Source: CAYNDB01 sp964395915
GTDB lineage: Bacteria > Nitrospinota_A > UBA7883 > JAJRTC01
DNA: 7,590 nucleotides
Direction: 5' to 3'
NCBI GenBank assembly: GCA_964395915.1
Contig: CAYNDB010000113.1
Span: 1 to 7,590, forward strand
Shown: piece by piece, positions 1 to 5,979 of the stretch
Layout of the letters: every line of letters starts with the position of its first letter
How positions within the stretch are numbered: position 1 is the stretch's first letter
Made by a program: the position numbers and the translations under genes
The notes under the pieces: generated by a model
What the model saw: only the letters and a program-made list of their open reading frames with translations
Told to the model about the DNA's origin: nothing
Database searches by the model: none

Positions 1-193
1 CTTTTATATTCCCCCGAATGAAAATAGTTGTAAGCCCGGAGATAGCGTCTCTCTCTTTTACAACGACTTTTTTCTCCGCTTTCCCAGGCTCCATCTTGAA
101 CCGAAAAGGGTTCCTGCTCCATGGGTCATCGGCGCATGCGCTCAAAGGCGGGAAGAGCAAAACAAACACCATAACAATAATTAACGTTTTCAT
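1..193 (-). CDS. PilP-like inner-membrane lipoprotein, N-terminal part (gene runs off the left edge)
   Basis: The ATG at 193-191 opens a frame that stays open to the window edge (64 codons visible), so the gene is partial. It begins with a short basic start and a hydrophobic run (residues 3-17), then Leu17-Ser-Ala-Cys20. This matches a lipobox, so the product is probably a lipoprotein; cleavage by signal peptidase I after the neighbouring Ala residues is the alternative. A Trp/Pro-containing segment (DPWSRNPF) and a basic linker follow. The visible part ends in a Gly-Leu-Thr-Thr-Ile-Phe-Ile-Arg-Gly stretch that looks like the first beta strand of a PilP/GspC-type HR domain. Only one base separates its ATG from the stop of the upstream PilO-like gene, and I see no good Shine-Dalgarno site, so translation is probably coupled. 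In known systems PilP is an inner-membrane lipoprotein linking PilN/PilO to the secretin PilQ. The assignment rests mainly on gene order and the lipoprotein start. Confidence 0.6.
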   Translation of the reverse strand, partial: MKTLIIVMVFVLLFPPLSACADDPWSRNPFRFKMEPGKAEKKVVVKERDAISGLTTIFIRGNIK

Positions 194-194
194 G

Positions 195-887
195 TCAAAG
201 TGTAATAACCGTAAGCTCTATTTCGGCGGTAAGCATATCTGGTTCAGACTTGGAGCCTGCGCCCACGGCAATCCTTTTTACCGATGGCGCAAAAGATGAC
301 TCGAACAGTCTGCTTAAGAAAAACGCGATATACGGATATTCCGACTTTATATTTATCTGTATGACGTTCCGGTTATACTCGATGGAGTTAACGGGAGACC
401 TTGATGGTTTAACTTCAGCGGGCTCGACTTTCCGCGCATTTTTCACTTGAGACGTAGGTTTCTCATCCGGATTCAGCGCTTGCGTTATCCTTTTAGAAAA
501 TATCGACAGCCCGACAAGCTCCATTCCGGAGCCGGTTTTCAGATTGTTAAGCAGGTTCAGAACACCGTTCAGCCGCTTGTTGTCTTTAAGGTCGCGTTCG
601 GTTTTATTAATTGCAAGTTTCAGTTCAGCCGCTTCGCTTTTAGCCTTGTCCAGTTTTTTTGCTATGACGCTATTGGATATTTCATATTCCTTTAGCTCCG
701 CTTTTCTTTTGTCCAGACGGCTGACGGTTTCGATTTTGGACAGATAATCGTTATAAACAGGACGGACAATAAAACGCGCCGCCATAAAAAACATAAGCGT
801 CAATACCGCTAAACCCATAAGGATTTTTTCTCTGGAAGATATATCGCTAAAGCCAAGTCGTTGCGCGGCTTGTTTATCGGCCGTCAT
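195..887 (-). CDS. pilO: PilO-like (GspM-like) inner-membrane assembly protein
   Basis: This 230-residue protein has a short cytoplasmic N-terminus, one transmembrane helix at about residues 22-44 (KILMGLAVLTLMFFMAARFI) and a long charged coiled coil at about 50-105. Its periplasmic C-terminal half ends in beta-strand-like repeats (VIQINIKSEYPYIAFFLSRL..., MLTAEIELTVITL) typical of the ferredoxin-like fold of PilO/GspM. Residues about 137-168 form a Pro/Lys/Glu-rich linker inserted in this half, somewhat longer than I would expect. In type IV pili PilO pairs with PilN to form the periplasmic alignment ring between the motor platform and the secretin. The start ATG overlaps the stop of the upstream PilM/N fusion (ATGA), and an AGGA lies five bases upstream (893-896, minus strand). 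The gene ends one base before the PilP-like ORF. Membrane topology, length and order support the call; T2SS GspM is the main alternative. Confidence 0.75.
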   Translation of the reverse strand: MTADKQAAQRLGFSDISSREKILMGLAVLTLMFFMAARFIVRPVYNDYLSKIETVSRLDKRKAELKEYEISNSVIAKKLDKAKSEAAELKLAINKTERDLKDNKRLNGVLNLLNNLKTGSGMELVGLSIFSKRITQALNPDEKPTSQVKNARKVEPAEVKPSRSPVNSIEYNRNVIQINIKSEYPYIAFFLSRLFESSFAPSVKRIAVGAGSKSEPDMLTAEIELTVITL

Positions 888-2428
888 TGCAATCCTGGAT
901 TTGCGTGTGTCACATCTTTTGAAAGCTTTGCTTTTATCTCGAATGACATTTGGTCACGAGGCGAAGCTTGCTCTGAAATTATCTCCGTGCGTCTTAATGT
1001 CACCGCTTCAAAATGTCGTGATTTTTCAAGCTTGGCAAGCAATGCGCTCAACCCTTCCAGCCGTTTCCCGCTGGTTCCCCTGATCCTGCCATGCAAACTT
1101 ACATTTTCGTCGTCGGAGAAGCTCTTTTTCCCCTCGTCGAGGTCGATAACCCATTTGGTCAGCTTTCCATTTGAAGGCATGATGGTGGCGATATCCCGGA
1201 AAATATGGAGCCAGTCATATTTATGTTTGTCAAATGTCGGGTATGCGTTTGTCCTTAGTTTCATAACCCTGTTATGGGTTGTGATGTCTGAAAGTTTTCG
1301 CAGTAACGTTTCATTTGTCACCTGATTTTTTTCAAGCGACCTCACCTCGTAGCCCAGGGTGGTGATTTGCGTGTCAAGATCGGCGCTGATCTTATGCAAC
1401 GAGGCCATGGATATAAACAATATTAAAACAATAGATGCAACGGCGATGTAAGGCTTTTTCATGAGGAATGGCGATCGGTGTTTCCGCAGAAGGTTAATGG
1501 TCTTCCCTCTGTCGAGAGCGGCTCCCACCGCGAGCGCCATTTGCGGCCCGCGCATGCCGTTGTTGATATCGATTTTGGAATCTCTTGAAAGAAAATCTTC
1601 CAACGGATCGTAAACTTTTAAGCTTACTCCCGTCCATTTCCCCAAAAATGTTTCGATATTTTCTATCGTCGCGCCTTTGCCAATGATGTATCCGCCCTTT
1701 ATTTCATTAATGGCGCTCGATCGCGCGAAATAATCCAGAGATTTGGATATCTCTTTAGCCACCCGCTCAAGCTGATCTGCGCTGACTGTGGAAGTTGCGG
1801 TGGTTCCAAAAAATAGCTCTCTTGTAAATATCGGGACGGAATCCTTGAAAACACATATACCTGTGACAGTTTCGTTAAGATAAACAAACAGGGTAGGGCT
1901 ATCGGTTTTCAGCTTTTGGCTATAGCGCAGTAGAGCGCCTATTGCGGCCGGGGCTGTCGTGACGCTGGAAAGGTTTAATCCAGCCCTTTTAGACCGTTCT
2001 TTTCTGCGCAAAAGCTCCTTTTCACCCATAGCCGCCATCATGACTTTCATTTGCGTTTTCTGGCCATTCTCGCTGGCGCGGATCGTCCACGCGTCGAGAC
2101 CGGCCCCGGATAACTGGAACGGAGCGGAGTCGCGTTCGAGATATTGAAGCGTTTCCAATATTTCATTTTTAGGCATCTGTGGAAGCTCCATTGTCTTCAT
2201 AAATACAGCGCGACCACTGGCGACTTCAAAGACCGGTATTTTTCTTCTCCAGCCGAATACTGTTCCATTGCCATTTGTGGATTTAGAGCTGTCCTGGTTT
2301 TGAAAATCAATATGGCGGCATGACAGCAGGCGCAACGCTTCTCCATGTGTGGCTATATTGATTGTCGTTGCAGTGGAGCCATCAGCCTCGATAGCGGACA
2401 GGTTCAAATCCCCCAACGAAGAAAACAT
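884..2428 (-). CDS. PilM-PilN fusion (GspL-like) pilus/type II secretion assembly protein
   Basis: I place the start at the ATG at 2428, giving 514 residues, because GAGAGG (2434-2439) sits five bases upstream; a TTG 11 codons earlier has no such site. Residues about 1-305 look like the actin-like cytoplasmic domain of PilM/GspL: alternating beta strands, a LFVYLNETVTGICVF core and a closing ALAVGAALD segment like the end of PilM. The N-terminal phosphate loop (LGDLNLSAIEADG) lacks the Asp-x-Gly pattern of classic PilM, so ATP binding is doubtful. The segment INLLRKHRSPF (about 311-321) resembles the INLLP opening of PilN. A transmembrane helix (about 325-345), a short coiled coil and a periplasmic PilN-like domain (about 375-505) follow. 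PilM normally recruits PilN's cytoplasmic tail; here the two are one chain, as in GspL. The gene heads the M/N-O-P operon and overlaps pilO by four bases. Confidence 0.75.
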   Translation of the reverse strand: MFSSLGDLNLSAIEADGSTATTINIATHGEALRLLSCRHIDFQNQDSSKSTNGNGTVFGWRRKIPVFEVASGRAVFMKTMELPQMPKNEILETLQYLERDSAPFQLSGAGLDAWTIRASENGQKTQMKVMMAAMGEKELLRRKERSKRAGLNLSSVTTAPAAIGALLRYSQKLKTDSPTLFVYLNETVTGICVFKDSVPIFTRELFFGTTATSTVSADQLERVAKEISKSLDYFARSSAINEIKGGYIIGKGATIENIETFLGKWTGVSLKVYDPLEDFLSRDSKIDINNGMRGPQMALAVGAALDRGKTINLLRKHRSPFLMKKPYIAVASIVLILFISMASLHKISADLDTQITTLGYEVRSLEKNQVTNETLLRKLSDITTHNRVMKLRTNAYPTFDKHKYDWLHIFRDIATIMPSNGKLTKWVIDLDEGKKSFSDDENVSLHGRIRGTSGKRLEGLSALLAKLEKSRHFEAVTLRRTEIISEQASPRDQMSFEIKAKLSKDVTHANPGLQ

Positions 2429-2433
2429 GTGAA

Positions 2434-2439
2434 CCTCTC
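2434..2439 (-). promoter_or_regulatory. Ribosome binding site deciding the PilM/N fusion start
   Basis: GAGAGG on the minus strand lies five bases before the ATG at 2428. It favours that ATG over the in-frame TTG at 2461-2459, which has no purine-rich site at a usable distance. Confidence 0.7.
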
Positions 2440-2484
2440 GTAGTATGAGTTGTGAGAACAAAATAGAATTAAAGAATAGGAGAA

Positions 2485-2513
2485 ATAATACTTTGGGGTA
2501 ATTTTTAAATCAA
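2485..2513 (-). promoter_or_regulatory. Sigma-70-type promoter of the pilMN-O-P operon
   Basis: On the minus strand a -35 element TTGATT (2513-2508) is followed by a 17-base spacer and a -10 element TATTAT (2490-2485), matching four and five of six consensus bases. Transcription would start near 2478, leaving a leader of about 50 bases with the Shine-Dalgarno site at its end. The position between the aminotransferase stop and the PilM/N start suggests that the pilus operon has its own promoter. This is prediction from sequence only. Confidence 0.55.
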
Positions 2514-2518
2514 TATAA

Positions 2519-2540
2519 ATATACTATGAGGAAAGTATAT
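2519..2540 (-). repeat. AT-rich perfect inverted repeat just after the aminotransferase stop
   Basis: ATATACT (2519-2525) and AGTATAT (2534-2540) form a seven-base stem with an eight-base loop, four bases past the aminotransferase stop codon. The stem has a single G-C pair and no clear U tract in either direction, so it is a poor Rho-independent terminator. It could instead be a regulator site abutting the -35 of the pilMN promoter, or a weak mRNA 3' hairpin. Confidence 0.4.
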
Positions 2541-2544
2541 AATA

Positions 2545-3702
2545 TTACCTGATAAACCGTTCCAGGCGTGTGAGACCTTCGTCAAGGTTCTCCATGGAGT
2601 TGGCGTAGCTGAACCTGATGTAACCTTCGCCTCCGGATCCGAAATCGACGCCTGGAGTGACGGCGACATTTGCTTTTTCTAATATCTCGTTTGCAAGCGT
2701 TAGGGAGTTTTCGCCGAATTGTGACATGTTGACGAAAACATAAAACGCTCCACTGGGTGGGCGCTCCACTTTCAGCCCTATTTTATTAAGCCCCTCAACG
2801 AAAAACTTTTTTCGCTTTTCAAATGTATCCCGCATTTCTTTAATGTATGGAGCCCCTTCGGCAAACGCCGCAACTCCCGCCCATTGGACAAACGAATTTG
2901 CGGCAATGTTAAAGTTCTGCTGCAACTTTTGCATAGGTCTCAGGATTGTGGGAGGAGCGATTGCGTAGCCGATCCGCCAACCTGTCATGGCCATTCTTTT
3001 GGAAAAGCCGTCAACGACAATGGCGTTATCGGTAAACTCCAGGATTGAATGGGCTTTCCCTTCGTATACGAGCCCATGGTATATCTCGTCGGAAATAACG
3101 AGCGGACCGAGGTTCGCTATCCTCTCCATCACATCACGGTCAAGTATTGCGCCTGTGGGGTTGGCTGGAGAATTGATTAAAAGCGCCTTTGTGCGTTTGG
3201 TTATCTTTTCCTCTATTCTTTCCGGTAATAGCTGAAATCGCTCATGTTCATGAATGGGAACGAAAACCGGCTTGGCTCCAAGGAACGATACGAAATTTGG
3301 ATAACAGGAGTAACAGGGGTCGGACATTATCACCTCGTCACCCGGGTCCAGTAACACGCCTAACGCCAGGAACAGGGCGTTTGACGTGCCGGGTGTGACG
3401 AGAGCCTGTTCCGGCTCCACAATAACGCCGTAGTCAGCCTCCATATGCGTGGCAATGGCCTTGCGAAGCTCCAGAAGGCCCAGGCTGTGCGTATACTTGG
3501 TGTAACCTTTTTCTATTGCGGCGATTCCAGCCTGTTTGACAGGTTCCGGAGTGTCGAAATCAGGCTCGCCGATCTCCATGTGTATAATATTCTCGCCTGC
3601 TCGCTCCATAGCCTGCGCTTTTTCCAGAACGTCCATGACTATAAAGGAGCTTATTCCCTTCGACCTTGCTGAAATACGATTGTCGTTATTATTTACTTTC
3701 AT
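2545..3702 (-). CDS. Class I/II PLP-dependent aminotransferase (aspartate aminotransferase-like)
   Basis: This 385-residue protein has the usual length of fold-type I aminotransferases. The GEPDFDTP motif (45-52) is present, and the cofactor-contacting residues are in order: Asn181 in NSPANPTG, Asp205 and Tyr208 in SDEIY, and Lys235 in DGFSK as the Schiff-base lysine, followed by TGWRIGY. Arg363 in YIRFSYA is in the place of the arginine that binds the substrate alpha-carboxylate. It should transfer an amino group between an amino acid and a 2-oxo acid in the cytoplasm; the exact substrate (aspartate, alanine, branched or aromatic) cannot be read from the motifs. The ATG at 3702 gives an N-terminal arm of normal length, yet no Shine-Dalgarno sequence precedes it. 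The pilMN operon lies downstream on the same strand but has its own likely promoter, so any functional link is weak. Confidence 0.93.
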   Translation of the reverse strand: MKVNNNDNRISARSKGISSFIVMDVLEKAQAMERAGENIIHMEIGEPDFDTPEPVKQAGIAAIEKGYTKYTHSLGLLELRKAIATHMEADYGVIVEPEQALVTPGTSNALFLALGVLLDPGDEVIMSDPCYSCYPNFVSFLGAKPVFVPIHEHERFQLLPERIEEKITKRTKALLINSPANPTGAILDRDVMERIANLGPLVISDEIYHGLVYEGKAHSILEFTDNAIVVDGFSKRMAMTGWRIGYAIAPPTILRPMQKLQQNFNIAANSFVQWAGVAAFAEGAPYIKEMRDTFEKRKKFFVEGLNKIGLKVERPPSGAFYVFVNMSQFGENSLTLANEILEKANVAVTPGVDFGSGGEGYIRFSYANSMENLDEGLTRLERFIR

Positions 3703-3713
3703 GATTTCAAAAC

Positions 3714-3740
3714 ATTATCGCGATGAATGTGATCCGGCAA
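3714..3740 (-). promoter_or_regulatory. Possible promoter very close to the aminotransferase start
   Basis: On the minus strand GATAAT (3719-3714) matches five of six -10 bases. A TTGCCG (3740-3735) could be the -35, but the spacer is only 15 bases, shorter than usual. If used, transcription would begin roughly 5 bases before the ATG at 3702, giving an almost leaderless message. That would agree with the missing Shine-Dalgarno site. Confidence 0.3.
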
Positions 3741-3750
3741 GAGAAATAAA

Positions 3751-3922
3751 GCCCTGTAAACTGGTGGTTGGGAGCCTTGTGGACTTGACACCGCGCAATA
3801 CAATCAGCTTACGGTATCAAAAACATCGCCAGTTACAGGGCTATAAGCAAGGTCACCTTCCAGACGCTTTGTCTGTTATCTGGCGTCCGGATTCCTCCCT
3901 AAGGGCAGGGTTGTGACCTTGT
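3751..3922. ncRNA. Candidate two-domain structured RNA (strand undetermined)
   Basis: Domain 1: 3751-3766 pairs with 3827-3841 (GCCCTGTAAACTGGTG with CGCCAGTTACAGGGC), about 15 pairs with one bulged A and one G-T. Inside it TTGACACC (3785-3792) pairs with GGTATCAA (3813-3820) with one mismatch, leaving a large asymmetric internal loop. Domain 2: CAAGGTCAC (3848-3856) pairs perfectly with GTGACCTTG (3913-3921). It encloses CCAGACGC/GCGTCCGG (3860-3867/3883-3890, one mismatch) and CCCT/AGGG (3897-3900/3907-3910), which makes a three-way junction. The island is more GC-rich than the intergenic DNA on its right. Read on the minus strand it would form the leader of the aminotransferase, ending 48 bases before its ATG. 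Read on the plus strand it would be a free RNA or part of a long leader. I compared it with remembered features of 6S, SRP, RNase P, tmRNA and common riboswitches and recognised none. A DNA-level palindromic element is the alternative. Confidence 0.45.
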
Positions 3923-4030
3923 CTACCTGTAATATAGGCCATTCTCAATAAAATTGGAGTTTACGCCGATAAATTTTTTCGGGAGAAAATAATATTACTT
4001 TAGAACATCTGCCAATAATGCCGTTAAAGG

Positions 4031-4059
4031 TTGTTTTTAGCTCCTTTTTTATCTATTCT
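4031..4059 (+). promoter_or_regulatory. Weak sigma-70-like promoter for the cNMP/rhodanese gene
   Basis: TTGTTT (4031-4036), a 17-base spacer and TATTCT (4054-4059) form a moderate -35/-10 pair. Transcription would start near 4066, about 37 bases before the GTG start. Both boxes deviate from consensus in two or three bases, so the call is tentative. Confidence 0.3.
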
Positions 4060-4090
4060 GTCACACATCGGAATACCTTTGTTACGTGTG

Positions 4091-4096
4091 AAGGAG
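4091..4096 (+). promoter_or_regulatory. Ribosome binding site supporting a GTG start
   Basis: AAGGAG lies six bases before the GTG at 4103. The frame is open further upstream to a TTG at 4031, but that codon has no comparable site, so the GTG is preferred. Confidence 0.8.
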
Positions 4097-4102
4097 ATAA
4101 GA

Positions 4103-5182
4103 GTGTCCACCGAAATAGAAAAGATTATTTTTAATCTTAAAGTCAGATGTTATCCGCTAAACCTGTTGTCTGAAAAACGTCTTGTGGAAGCGGCCAGCGC
4201 TTTGCGTGTGTTTGAATTAAGAAAAGGGGAATCCATCACCATGCGCGGAGAGAGGGCAAATGATTACATGTATGTCATAAAGGGAAAAGTTGAGGCGGGC
4301 CCGGACTCAGATGAAGGGAAAACCTCTACGCTTGATGATTTACATACCAATCCGATGATCTTTACGCCACAGTCACAGGCTTTTAATATTACCGCTGTTA
4401 CGGACTCTACAATCTGTATCGCTGATAGCGAAACTCTGGACTATCTGCTTTTTTGGGACGAGGCCGGAGCCGCCGCAAGCGCTGAGGATGTGGAAACAGG
4501 AATGCGCATGAAGAAAGTGCGCAATTCGCTTGTCTTTAAACGATTGCCGGCCGAAGCTGTCGACTCTGCGTTCAGGAGCATGAGACAGGTGGGTGTAAAA
4601 AAAGGAGATGAGATAATTCGCCAGGGTGATTCCGGTGATGTGTTCTACGTTATTGTTGCGGGCGAAGCCGAAGTGTGGCAGCAGGATATGCCTGGCGAGG
4701 AGCCGGAATGTGTGGCTACCCTGGAGGAAGGGGACGCATTGGGAGAGGAATCGCTGCTCACCGACAGTCCGCGAAACGCGACCGTCAAAATGATAACCGA
4801 CGGATCTTTGCTTGCGATGGATCGCGCACAGTTCCTTGAACTTGTCTCAAGGCCGATGGTTCGTGAAGTGAATGCGAATATCGCCAAAGCTATGAAAGAC
4901 AACGGGTATAAATTACTCGACGTGCGATATGAAGAGGAAAACGAAGAAATACATATTCCGGAATCTATCTTAATACCTTTGCATGAACTTCGAAGCCGCG
5001 CCTCTGAGCTCGATTCAAACGAGCGATATGTAGTGTATTGCAGGAGTGGTAAACGCAGCAAGGTAGCTTCGCTTTTACTTACCCAACGCAATCTCGATGC
5101 GGTTTCGATGAGTGGCGGAATTATAGGATGGCCGTTTGAGGTTAACCGTATGGGACAGTTGGTGGAATCGAATAACGTTTAA
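4103..5182 (+). CDS. Double cyclic-nucleotide-binding domain protein with C-terminal rhodanese domain
   Basis: From the GTG start the product is 359 residues. Residues about 15-110 form a first cNMP-binding-like beta barrel (FELRKGESITMRGERANDYMYVIKGKVEA), which lacks a recognisable phosphate-binding cassette and is probably a degenerate sensor. Residues about 141-248 form a second domain with a good cassette, GEESLLTDSPRNATV (Gly214-Glu215, Arg224), so it may really bind cAMP, cGMP or another nucleotide. Residues about 258-349 are a rhodanese domain with LLDVR and the active loop CRSGKRS, in which Cys313 is the likely sulfur- or phosphate-accepting cysteine. No DNA-binding helix-turn-helix, signal peptide or membrane segment is visible, so it is likely a cytosolic sensor controlling a sulfur-transfer or related activity. 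Its stop overlaps the rsmE stop on the other strand by four bases. Confidence 0.88.
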   Translation: MSTEIEKIIFNLKVRCYPLNLLSEKRLVEAASALRVFELRKGESITMRGERANDYMYVIKGKVEAGPDSDEGKTSTLDDLHTNPMIFTPQSQAFNITAVTDSTICIADSETLDYLLFWDEAGAAASAEDVETGMRMKKVRNSLVFKRLPAEAVDSAFRSMRQVGVKKGDEIIRQGDSGDVFYVIVAGEAEVWQQDMPGEEPECVATLEEGDALGEESLLTDSPRNATVKMITDGSLLAMDRAQFLELVSRPMVREVNANIAKAMKDNGYKLLDVRYEEENEEIHIPESILIPLHELRSRASELDSNERYVVYCRSGKRSKVASLLLTQRNLDAVSMSGGIIGWPFEVNRMGQLVESNNV

Positions 5183-5904
5183 CTATAGTGGTAAAGCAAC
5201 GCGCTTACAGCCGCCACGCCAGCTGTTTCCGTTCGTAGAATCTTTGCGCCAAACGTCGCTGTTTCAAACCCGTATGATTTCAGGGTTTCAACCTCCATGG
5301 CCGTAAGCCCACCTTCCGGCCCGATTAAGACCATGATGGACTTGGGAGCCGGGTGAATTGTAAGCGTTTCTTTTAAAGTTTTGACCTCACCCTCCCACAT
5401 AACAATACGAAGATCGGTGTTTGCGCTATTTGCGAACGATGATATCCCGGCTGGTTTATGAATGGTGGTGGGGTAGGGCGCTCGCGATTGTTTTGCGGCG
5501 GCATGAGAAATCGCCTGCCATCTCGTGGCTTTTTTCTCAGCCATCACGTCATCCAGTCTTGTAACGCATCGCTCGGTAATAACAGGGATAATATCATTAA
5601 CGCCAAGCTCACACGCCATGCGAATAATATCATCCATTTTTTTCCCCTTGGGGATGGCTTGGGCTAGTGTAATTTGTAAGGGGTGGCTTTCAGCGACCTG
5701 AACCTTCCCCAGAATGTCAGCCAAAACAGCAGTGTCGCTTATTTCCCGTATCGCGCAGCGATATCGCCCTTTTATTCCGGCGGAGATGAAAACCTCGTCT
5801 CCAGGTTTCATGCGAAGCACATTTTTTATGTGGTGAACGTCTTGTCCTGTGAGAGTGACCGACCCTCCCTCCACATTTTCCGGAGCGGTGACGAAGCTTC
5901 TCAA
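5179..5904 (-). CDS. rsmE: RsmE, 16S rRNA (uracil-1498-N3)-methyltransferase
   Basis: This 241-residue protein matches RsmE along its length. It has an N-terminal PUA-like RNA-binding domain (about 1-70, with VHHIKNVLRMKPGDEV) and a SPOUT/trefoil-knot methyltransferase domain. The latter shows AQAIPKGKKMDDIIRMACELGV (81-102), KQSRA (138-142), the SAM-binding knot IGPEGGLT (194-201) and LRTETA (223-228). RsmE methylates N3 of U1498 in helix 44 of 16S rRNA using SAM. The start is a TTG at 5904: an in-frame stop lies a few codons upstream, no ATG is available, and the resulting MRSFV N-terminus fits the family. A GAGGGA (5912-5917) sits seven bases upstream. It diverges from the rimI-like gene across 75 bases. 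Confidence 0.96.
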   Translation of the reverse strand: MRSFVTAPENVEGGSVTLTGQDVHHIKNVLRMKPGDEVFISAGIKGRYRCAIREISDTAVLADILGKVQVAESHPLQITLAQAIPKGKKMDDIIRMACELGVNDIIPVITERCVTRLDDVMAEKKATRWQAISHAAAKQSRAPYPTTIHKPAGISSFANSANTDLRIVMWEGEVKTLKETLTIHPAPKSIMVLIGPEGGLTAMEVETLKSYGFETATFGAKILRTETAGVAAVSALLYHYS

Positions 5905-5919
5905 TTCTGGTTCCCTCGT

Positions 5920-5948
5920 ATATTATGTTGCGATAGGTATAGTAACAA
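5920..5948 (-). promoter_or_regulatory. Possible rsmE promoter
   Basis: On the minus strand TTGTTA (5948-5943), a 17-base spacer and TAATAT (5925-5920) sit just upstream of the rsmE ribosome binding site. Each box matches about four of six consensus bases. The leader would be very short, about 10 bases, and would barely include the GAGGGA site, so this is a weak call. Confidence 0.25.
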
Positions 5949-5979
5949 AAATGAAGCATGTAATGACGAGTGTAAGATT

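Larger units (their letters stand above)
3703..4102. other. Divergent intergenic region between the aminotransferase and the cNMP/rhodanese gene
   Basis: This 400-base region separates two divergent genes. Positions 3703-3750 hold a possible aminotransferase promoter, 3751-3922 a GC-richer, strongly self-complementary island (separate entry), and 3923-4030 an AT-rich stretch in which I see nothing clear. The final 70 bases hold a weak promoter-like pair and the ribosome binding site of the plus-strand gene. Confidence 0.8.

Noticed and set aside
3701..3916. A plus-strand frame of about 71 codons (start MISKHYRDECDP) across the structured intergenic island
   Set aside because: It has no ribosome binding site and its upstream extension is antisense to the aminotransferase. 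It resembles no family I know, and the strong pairing of the DNA explains the region better. Conservation of the protein sequence would reverse this.
3751..3922. 6S RNA, RNase P RNA, SRP RNA, tmRNA, T-box or attC site
   Set aside because: The fold is two side-by-side domains rather than the single rod of 6S. The signature sequences of RNase P, SRP and tmRNA are absent. ACCGCG resembles part of a T-box, but the rest and the context do not fit. There are no integron core sites.
4031..4102. 24-codon N-terminal extension of the cNMP/rhodanese protein from a TTG
   Set aside because: There is no ribosome site there, and it overlaps a promoter-like pair, whereas the GTG at 4103 has an AAGGAG at ideal distance.
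4645..5091. A 148-codon minus-strand open frame inside the cNMP/rhodanese gene
   Set aside because: It lies fully antisense to a gene with clear domains, is serine/arginine-rich in the way reverse-strand shadows are, and shows no motif.
5683..5979. N-terminal extension of the rimI-like frame back into rsmE
   Set aside because: The extension is antisense to rsmE and has no GNAT or other recognisable sequence; the conserved domain begins right at the TTG at 5980.
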